A stretch of 9,647 nucleotides of DNA, taken from assembly GCA_913062745.1 (NCBI GenBank), contig CAJXXJ010000093.1, positions 1 through 9,647 of the forward strand, read 5' to 3'. Every line of letters starts with the position of its first letter. Within the stretch, counting starts at the first letter, position 1. The translations under genes were made by a program, and so were the position numbers. Positions 1 through 6,300 of this stretch are shown here, piece by piece. The notes beneath the pieces were generated by a model. The model searched no databases and was not told the origin of the DNA. It was given only the letters and a program-made list of their open reading frames with translations. This DNA comes from an uncultured Phaeodactylibacter sp. Lineage in GTDB: Bacteria; Bacteroidota; Bacteroidia; Chitinophagales; Saprospiraceae.

Positions 1-1
1 C

Positions 2-358
2 GATGGGTACACCTTCAAAGGCGTGCCCTTTTCGGCCTGGCTGTACCGCATTGCGAGCAACGAAATTGCCCAGCATTTCCGTAAGGCTAAAAAGAAGCGG
101 GTCGTCACCCTGGAAGACGCTCCGCTCGCCAGCCTGATGGAAGAAATCGAAGAGCCGGGCCAGCTCGAAGAACGCCTGCCGGAACTGCTTGACACGCTGG
201 ACGGGCTCAAAGAGTCAGACCTGCAACTGATAGAACTGCGCTTCTTCGAGGAGCGCCCGTACAAGGAAATTGCCGATATCATGGGCATCACAGAGAACAA
301 CGCTAAGGTGAGAACATTCCGGATACTGAACCGGATGAAAAAGCAAATGACGGATTAA
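2..358 (+). CDS. ECF-type RNA polymerase sigma-70 factor, 3' part only
   Basis: The reading frame is open from base 2 and ends at TAA 356-358. This gives 118 residues of a protein whose N-terminus lies outside the window. The first visible residues (DGYTFKGVPFSAWLYRIASN, then EIAQHFRKAKKKR) match the end of sigma region 2 (2.3-2.4, promoter melting and -10 recognition). After an acidic linker, the segment from LPELLDTLDGL to the end matches sigma region 4, with the helix-turn-helix around RPYKEIADIMGITENNAKVRTFRI that reads the -35 element. An ECF factor is usually about 170-200 residues, so roughly a third is missing. An internal ATG at 23 lies inside region 2 and is not the real start. The protein should redirect RNA polymerase to a small regulon; which one cannot be read here. 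The gene just downstream on the same strand encodes a single-pass membrane protein, the usual layout of a sigma/anti-sigma pair. The family call is firm; the regulon is unknown. Confidence 0.93.
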   Translation, partial: DGYTFKGVPFSAWLYRIASNEIAQHFRKAKKKRVVTLEDAPLASLMEEIEEPGQLEERLPELLDTLDGLKESDLQLIELRFFEERPYKEIADIMGITENNAKVRTFRILNRMKKQMTD

Positions 359-376
359 AAATTATCAGGTTGGATT

Positions 377-390
377 TGCCCGAAAGGGCA
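377..390 (+). other. small GAAA-tetraloop hairpin between sigma gene and membrane-protein gene
   Basis: The bases TGCCC-GAAA-GGGCA form a perfect 5-bp stem closed by a GNRA-type tetraloop. It sits in the 48-bp gap between the sigma stop codon and the next ATG. No U-run follows, so it is not a canonical intrinsic terminator. It could be an mRNA-stabilising or translation-modulating element, or chance; a 5-bp stem is weak evidence. Confidence 0.3.
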
Positions 391-406
391 GCAAAACCTA
401 AGCGCC

Positions 407-2176
407 ATGAGAAAAAACTACGAATTCAAGAAAAACCCGAAGCTGCCCTCCAAAGAGGAAATAGGACGGCACAAGGACTTCGATGCCTTGCTGCAGCGCT
501 TCCGCGCCGGGGCACAAAACCCGGGCAGGCGGGCGGCCCGCATGCGGCGGCTGCGCACTGTCTACATCAGCAGTGCAGTGGCAGCAGCGATCACCCTCGC
601 GCTGATTCTGCTGGGCGGCGTGTTTACTGCACCGGAAGCCGAGCTTTTGAGCTCGGAGGACTACTTCAGACAGCAAGACTTCATGGTCCCTCCTATCAAG
701 TCCGTCGCAGCACCACAGTTTGCCAACTTCCGGGTGCGGAACAACGAAGGGGGCGTATACGAATACCCGAGCGGCTCCCGGCTGGTAGTACCGGCAGCAG
801 CTTTCGCTAATGACTACGGCCAACTCATCGAAGGAGAAGTGGACGTCTACTACCGCGAAATGCACGACTATGTGGATTTCTTCATGGCGGGCATCCCAAT
901 GCGCTATGACTCTGCCAGTCAGCGCTACCTGCTGGAATCTGCCGGTATGATTGAGCTTTACGCTGAGCAAGACGGAGAACGCGTGCAGCTGGTCAACGGC
1001 AAAACCATTGAAGTGGAACTCGTTTCCGAAATTCTGGTGCCGGGCATCAACCTGAATGCTCCGCCCAGCTACAACGTGTATTACCTGGACACCCTGATTA
1101 ATGAGTGGCGCTATCAGGCGGTAGACCAAATACAACTGATTGAAGACAGCCGCGTGGATGCAGAAGACCCCTTACGCGAAGAGAAAGAACTGCTGCTGGA
1201 GGAGCTGGAGGCAATCGAACAGCGCAAAGCAGCTGCGATAGCGGAACTCGAGCAGAGCCTGCCTTCTCTGATTAAGCCGCTGCGCCCACAGGTCAAAGAA
1301 GAAGGGCTGCCTACTTTTGAGCTTGACTTCCTGGACGGGCAGATGGAAATCGAAGATACCGAAAACGGCCGCGTGCGCGAGGAGCTCTCGCAACTGCAAC
1401 AGACCTACGAGAATGTCATCTGGCAGGTATCCGCCAACAGCCCGGCCTACGATGAACGCGCCTTTGGCGTTGCCTGGGAAGCCGCCCGTATCCGCCCGCT
1501 TAACAACCGCGACTACGAGCTGACGCTCATCCACCCCAAAGCTGAGCTCACTCTGATTGTGCGCCCTGTACTCTTTGGTGAAGACTATCAGCGGGCACTC
1601 GACCGCTACAGCGCAGAATTGCAGGAGTACCGGCAAGCAGCGGAAGCCCGCGAAGAGCAATTGCGAGAAGCCCGCGCAGATATCCTGGCTCAGGCGCGGG
1701 AGCGCAGGACAGCCGCAGTAGCTGCCTACGATGCTAAAATGGATGCAATGAGCAGCACGCCGGGTACGGACGAGGACGAGCGCTATCTGGTACGCCGCCG
1801 CATCATCAACCGCTTCAAGGCAGATCAGCTTGGCGTGTGGAACTGCGCGCGGACCATCCCGCTCAATGAATCGCCGATGGCCTTGAATTTCAAAGACCAG
1901 TTTGGCAACGACTACAGCTCACATACGGCTTACCTCGTCGACTATGGCAAAAACACAGTATACCGCTTCTACACCGGCGGTGACCGCATCCCGGCCATAG
2001 AGGCCGACAGCAAAGCGCTGATCTGGGTAGTGACCAAGAGCGGGCAAATTGCCATACTCCGCCCGGAGGAAGTCCGGCGGATTAACCAGGACAAAGATAA
2101 GCGCACTTTGCGGCTGCAACTGCTGCAGGAACCCATGCGGGAAGAAGCACAGGTGAGAAAGGCTTTGGAGTTTTAA
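407..2176 (+). CDS. single-pass membrane protein of unknown function, candidate sigma-factor partner
   Basis: The protein has 589 residues. Residues 1-50 are basic and presumably cytoplasmic, ending in an arginine-rich stretch (RRAARMRRLR). One hydrophobic helix follows at about 51-73. The remaining ~515 residues should be periplasmic by the positive-inside rule. Residues 122-168 carry a pattern I recognise from many Bacteroidota envelope proteins of unknown function: a Gly-Ser-x-Leu-Val-Val-Pro strand, a Gly-x-Val-x-Val-x-Tyr-Arg-Glu strand, then Phe-Met-Ala-Gly-Ile-Pro-Met-x-Tyr-Asp-Ser. Two charged, probably coiled-coil helices lie at about 256-285 and 392-448. A strand-rich piece (about 352-390, including HPKAELTLIVRPVL) sits between them, and another strand-rich domain lies at 475-555. 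There is no zinc-type anti-sigma motif (HxxxCxxC) and no obvious FecR-type domain. The ATG at 407 is chosen because upstream in-frame sequence has no comparable start and the helix position fits. The gene follows the sigma factor by 48 bp, so they are likely one operon. An anti-sigma or stress-sensing role is inferred from position only. Confidence 0.88.
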   Translation: MRKNYEFKKNPKLPSKEEIGRHKDFDALLQRFRAGAQNPGRRAARMRRLRTVYISSAVAAAITLALILLGGVFTAPEAELLSSEDYFRQQDFMVPPIKSVAAPQFANFRVRNNEGGVYEYPSGSRLVVPAAAFANDYGQLIEGEVDVYYREMHDYVDFFMAGIPMRYDSASQRYLLESAGMIELYAEQDGERVQLVNGKTIEVELVSEILVPGINLNAPPSYNVYYLDTLINEWRYQAVDQIQLIEDSRVDAEDPLREEKELLLEELEAIEQRKAAAIAELEQSLPSLIKPLRPQVKEEGLPTFELDFLDGQMEIEDTENGRVREELSQLQQTYENVIWQVSANSPAYDERAFGVAWEAARIRPLNNRDYELTLIHPKAELTLIVRPVLFGEDYQRALDRYSAELQEYRQAAEAREEQLREARADILAQARERRTAAVAAYDAKMDAMSSTPGTDEDERYLVRRRIINRFKADQLGVWNCARTIPLNESPMALNFKDQFGNDYSSHTAYLVDYGKNTVYRFYTGGDRIPAIEADSKALIWVVTKSGQIAILRPEEVRRINQDKDKRTLRLQLLQEPMREEAQVRKALEF

Positions 2177-2179
2177 ACG

Positions 2180-2220
2180 GAGCAGCTCTGCGCCACACCG
2201 TATGCGGCGCAGGGCTGCTC
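2180..2220. terminator. probable bidirectional intrinsic terminator between convergent genes
   Basis: GAGCAGCTCTGCGCC (2180-2194) pairs with GGCGCAGGGCTGCTC (2206-2220). The stem is 15 bp with a single G-U wobble and an 11-base loop. It begins 3 bases after the membrane-protein stop at 2176. Downstream on the plus strand the sequence is AATATTCGTTTTC, a poor but T-enriched tail. On the minus strand the stem is followed by CCGTTTAAAA, also only weakly T-rich. As the only strong hairpin between two convergent genes (stops at 2176 and 2297), it most likely ends transcription from both. The lack of a clean U-run lowers certainty about factor-independent termination. Confidence 0.7.
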
Positions 2221-2263
2221 AATATTCGTTTTCGGTATTTCCTTTCCGGGCTTGTCAGCGTTA

Positions 2264-2277
2264 CAGGCAAAAGCCTG
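2264..2277. other. second small hairpin in convergent intergenic region
   Basis: CAGGC-AAAA-GCCTG is a perfect 5-bp stem with a 4-base loop, 20 bp beyond the stop of the asparaginase-family gene on the minus strand. On that strand the loop reads TTTT and the stem is followed by TAACG, without a U-run. It may add to 3'-end formation of the minus-strand transcript, or be chance. Confidence 0.3.
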
Positions 2278-2296
2278 ACCTGCCAGCTTCATTTTC

Positions 2297-3340
2297 CTAC
2301 TCTTCCCCAAATATTCCTACTTCCCGCTCCCCCGGTTTGGCGTAGCCGCGATACATGCCAGCAGTATTAAAAGGCATCGTGACATTTCCGTAAGCATCAA
2401 GGGCGATCAGCCCTCCCCCACCGCCGGCCGGCTTCAGTTTTTCAAAAATAATGTGGTTCGCCGCTTTGTCCAGCGGCCAGCCTTTGTAAGCCATCAGCGC
2501 GTTCAGGTCGTGTGCGACAGCGTAGCGGATGAAGTACTCGCCGTGGCCGGTACAGGACACTCCGCAGGTAGCATTATTCGCGTAAGTGCCCGCGCCGATG
2601 ACCGGTACATCCCCGAAACGGTTGTAGCGCTTATTGGTCATGCCGCCGGTGGAAGTACCGGCTGTGATATTGCCGGCTTTGTCCAGCGCCACACAGCCCA
2701 CGGTGCCATACTTATAATCTGCAGGCAGCAGCGCTCCGGTGCCCTGATTTTCTTTTTGCAAAGCACGCTGCAGGGCATTCCAGCGGTCTTCGGTGTAGAA
2801 GTAGTCTGCAGGCACCGTATCCAGCCCCTGCTCCGTGGCGAAGCGCTCTGCACCCTGTCCGGTGAGCAAAACGTGTTTCGATTTTTCCATGACTGCACGG
2901 GCTGCCCGGATGGGGTTTTTCACATTCGTCAGGCCGCCCACCGCACCAGCGTTGAGGTCGTTGCCTGACATAAAAGCAGCGTCAAGCTCATTTTTGCCCT
3001 CGCTGGTAAAGACGGCTCCTTTACCGGCATTGAACAGCGGGCTGTTTTCCATAAAGATGATCGTCTGCTCCACAGCATCCGCACTGCTGCCCCCCTCCTG
3101 AAGGATTTGCTCGCCGACATCAAGCGCAGCGTTGAGGGCATCCCGGTAAGCCTTTTCGCGCTCCGGGGTCATGTTTTCACGCAAAATGGTGCCCGCTCCG
3201 CCGTGGATAACGATTGCGTAATCGGCCTTTTCCTGTTCCTGCATCTGTGCAGCTTCCTTTTGACGCTCCGATGCCCCCTCAGTACTGCCCGCGCAGGCGG
3301 CCAGCATCAGCAGTGCACCCCATAATACCCATCTCATCAT
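2297..3340 (-). CDS. iaaA: lipoprotein isoaspartyl peptidase / type 2 L-asparaginase (Ntn hydrolase)
   Basis: The protein has 347 residues and resembles E. coli IaaA and plant-type asparaginases, which release L-Asp from beta-aspartyl (isoaspartyl) dipeptides and hydrolyse L-Asn. The N-terminal IHGGAGT (45-51) and the NAGKGAVFT and ELDAAFM blocks (104-125) are family hallmarks. The proenzyme should self-cleave between Gly212 and Thr213 (YGTVGCVALD); Thr213 then becomes the N-terminal nucleophile of a 135-residue beta subunit. TSTGGMTNK (229-237), RFGDVPVIGAGTYA (241-254; Arg241 and Asp244 at the usual substrate positions) and CTGHGE (263-268) complete the active site, so the enzyme looks intact. 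Unlike the E. coli enzyme, it has a lipoprotein signal: a short hydrophobic run ending in Leu-Ala-Ala-Cys16, then a charged linker of about 23 residues before the catalytic fold. It should therefore be membrane-anchored outside the cytoplasm. The start is one of two adjacent ATGs (3340 or 3337). It begins 18 bp after the adhesin stop on the same strand, so it is probably the second gene of that operon. Whether dipeptidase or asparaginase activity dominates cannot be told from sequence. Confidence 0.94.
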   Translation of the reverse strand: MMRWVLWGALLMLAACAGSTEGASERQKEAAQMQEQEKADYAIVIHGGAGTILRENMTPEREKAYRDALNAALDVGEQILQEGGSSADAVEQTIIFMENSPLFNAGKGAVFTSEGKNELDAAFMSGNDLNAGAVGGLTNVKNPIRAARAVMEKSKHVLLTGQGAERFATEQGLDTVPADYFYTEDRWNALQRALQKENQGTGALLPADYKYGTVGCVALDKAGNITAGTSTGGMTNKRYNRFGDVPVIGAGTYANNATCGVSCTGHGEYFIRYAVAHDLNALMAYKGWPLDKAANHIIFEKLKPAGGGGGLIALDAYGNVTMPFNTAGMYRGYAKPGEREVGIFGEE

Positions 3341-3358
3341 TTTGCTTTTCGTTTTGCG

Positions 3359-6300
3359 TTATCGAATTAAAGTAGTCTGCCCGGAAAAATCGTCTTCCAG
3401 CCCATCCGGGAAGGCGATGCCAATATGCCAGATGTACACACCCGGCTGCAGCATTTCCCCCCGGTAACTGCCGTCCCAGCCGGCTTCGGGCACGTTGGGC
3501 AGGATGTTTTCAGCATCGAAGACCTGCTCCCCCCATCGGTCGAAGACGCGGAAATACAGCACTTCCAGCTCGATGTCTTCCTGTACCTGCGGGAACAGGC
3601 GGTCATTGCGGTTATCGCCATTCGGCGAAAAGCCGGTAGCCACCAGAACCGGGCGGTCTTTTTCTGCAAAAATGGTCACCAGCGCATCTGCCTCACAGCC
3701 CTGTGCATCAATCACCGTGAGCTGCACAGTAATTTGGAAGGAAGTGCTTACCTCCGGCACCGGGCAGTCCAGGCAGGACAGCACCGTGCTATCCGGTGCC
3801 GACCAGGTGTAGCTGTAGGGCGGCACGCCCCCTTCTACCAGCGGTTGTAGCGTAGTGGTCTGCCCAAATGGTATGGCCCGGGTCTCGCCCAGGTCTACCG
3901 TCAGCGGGTCCGGCTCGGTAATCACGGCTTCTGCCGACTCAAAGAGGCAGCCGTTGCCATCGCGTACCAGCACCTGATACGTACCGGCATCCAGCCCCAG
4001 GAAGCTGCTGCTGCCGCTAAAAAACTCGCCGCCGTCCAGGCTGTACCGGTAGGGCGGCGTACCGCCTTCTGCCAGTACCTGTAAACTGCCGGTAGACTCG
4101 CCGGCACAAACGACCGGCTCGGGGGACAGCTCCGCCTGCAGCGCGCCATCCGGCTGCGGGATGAAGACTTCTTCCTCTACCACGCAGCCGGTGACATCCG
4201 TAATCGTGACGGTGTAATCGCCTGCCGCAGCATCCTGCAACGCGTTGCCCTGTGCACCATTCGACCAATTGTAAGCGTAGGGCGGGTTGCCACCGCTTAC
4301 CGCCAGCTGAGCAGCTCCGGTGGCTGCTCCGAAGCAGTCTGCCGGCTCCACCTCTGTCGTAATAAAGATAGGCGCAGACTCTTCGATGCTGAAATTCTCT
4401 TCGGCAGTACAGCCGTTGGCATCTGTTACCACCAGCTCGTAGTTGCCTACGCTCAGGCTATCGACTGCCGGGCCTTCGCGGCCGTTGCTCCAGTTGTAGG
4501 CGTAGGGGCCCGTACCGCCGCTCACGGTAGCGCTGGCCCGACCGGTATTTTCGCCGGAGCAGCTGATGTTGTCTATACTCAGGCTAATGGAAAGCGCGGC
4601 GGGCTCATCAACTTGCAGGCCGAGGCTGCTTTCGCACCCCAGCTCATCTGTAACGGTCAGGCCGTAATTGCCGGCGGGCAAGCCGCTGAGGGTGGGCTGT
4701 GCGGTGCTGCCATTGCTCCAGTTGTAGGTATATGCGCCCTGCCCGCCTTCTGCGAGGACTGTGAGGCTGCCATCGCTACCTCCGTTGCAGTCGACGGCTT
4801 CCGAACTTCCTTCCAGCACAATAGGTGACACTTCGTCAATTTCCACGCTTTCCTCCAGGGTGCAGCCATTGGCATCCGTCACGGTGAGTTCATAGGTGCC
4901 GCCGGACAGGTTTTCAGCCTGACTGCCGCTCTGCCCGTCGCTCCAGGCGTAAGTGTAGGGAGCGGTGCCGCCGGTGACTTCTGCCGTTGCCTGTCCGTCG
5001 GGTTGCGGCAGGCAGGTAGCGGCTTCCGCCGAAAAGCTCATTGCGAGAGCCGTGGGTTCTTCCAGCAGAATACTGTCCGTAACCATGCAGCCGTTGGCAT
5101 CGGTAGCGCTGACGGTGTAGCTGCCGGCCATCAGTGAGGCAGCCACAGGACCGTTGCTGCCGTTGCTCCAGCTGTAGGCGAAACCGCCGGCACCTCCGGT
5201 AGCGTTTGCAGTAGCTGTGCCGTCCCCGCTTTCGAAGCAGCTGAGGTCTTCAGCGGATAGCTCCAGGTCGATGCCGGGCGCAGCGGGCACCTCTACGGTT
5301 GCGGATGCTTCACAGCCATTGGCATCCGTAACGGCCACGCTCACCTCTCCTGCTGCCAGGCCTTGTGCGGAAGGCGTTTGCTGCCCGTTGCTCCACAAAT
5401 AGGTATAGGGGCTTGTGCCGCCTTCGACTTCCACGGCAGCCTGCCCGTCCACAGAGTCAAAGCAGAGCGTCGGGTCGGCATTTAGCGAAAGCTGTAAAGC
5501 CTGTGGCGCACTGATGCTGATGCTGGTGGAGTCTATGCAGCCGTTCGCATCGGTCAGGGTAACCGTAAATGCTCCGGCGGGAAGGTCGTCGCGCTGTTGC
5601 GGCCCGTCGCCGATATCGCTCCAGCTGAAAGTGTAAGGCATAGTGCCTCCGGTTGCTTGCAACTCTGCCTCCCCGTCAGACAAGCCGGCGCAGCTTGCAG
5701 GAGTGGTACTGCCTGATACTTCCAGCGTATCCGGTTCGTTAATGTCCGCGGTTTCAGACAGCATACAGCCGTTGGCGTCCGTGAGCAGTAAGCTGTAAAC
5801 TCCAGCCGGCACATCGGAAAGGCTGCTGTCTGCGCCTACAGTCGCTCCCGAAGCATCTTGCCACTCATAAGTGAAAGGCGCTGTACCGCCGCTGACATTT
5901 GCGGAAGCCTGCCCGTTTGCGCTACCAAAGCAAGTAGCGTCCTGTGCATCGAGTTGCAGCTGCAGTGCATCCGGCTCGCCGATCAGCGTATCGCTCTGCA
6001 GCTGACAGCCGTTCGCATCCGTGATGGTGTAACTGTAAGCACCCGCAGCCAGGTTATCAAATGCACCCGCTGTATTCGTTGCTCCGGTCTCCAGCAGGTA
6101 GGTGTAAGGGCCCGTGCCTCCGGTAGCTTCCAGTTGCAGGCTTCCGGAGGGCTCCCCGGCGCACAGGGGTTCTGCAACAGCTACGGTGGCGGCTATGGGC
6201 TCAGGAACTGTAAGTGCTATATCGTAATTAAATGAGCACCCCTGCGCATCTTCCACCTGCAGGCTGTAGGTGCCGGCTGTAAGCCCGGTACGCAGCGAGT

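Noticed and set aside
370..810. 146-codon plus-strand frame overlapping the membrane-protein gene
   Set aside because: It overlaps the real gene in another frame, is rich in Arg, Ala and Gly, and has no domain signal.
398..1135. 245-codon open frame on the minus strand opposite the membrane protein
   Set aside because: It is antisense to a gene with clear domain and membrane features, and its translation (rich in His, Val, Gln, Cys) shows no family pattern.
2453..2968. 171-codon plus-strand frame opposite the asparaginase-family gene
   Set aside because: It lies opposite the conserved catalytic region of an intact enzyme, so it is a shadow frame.
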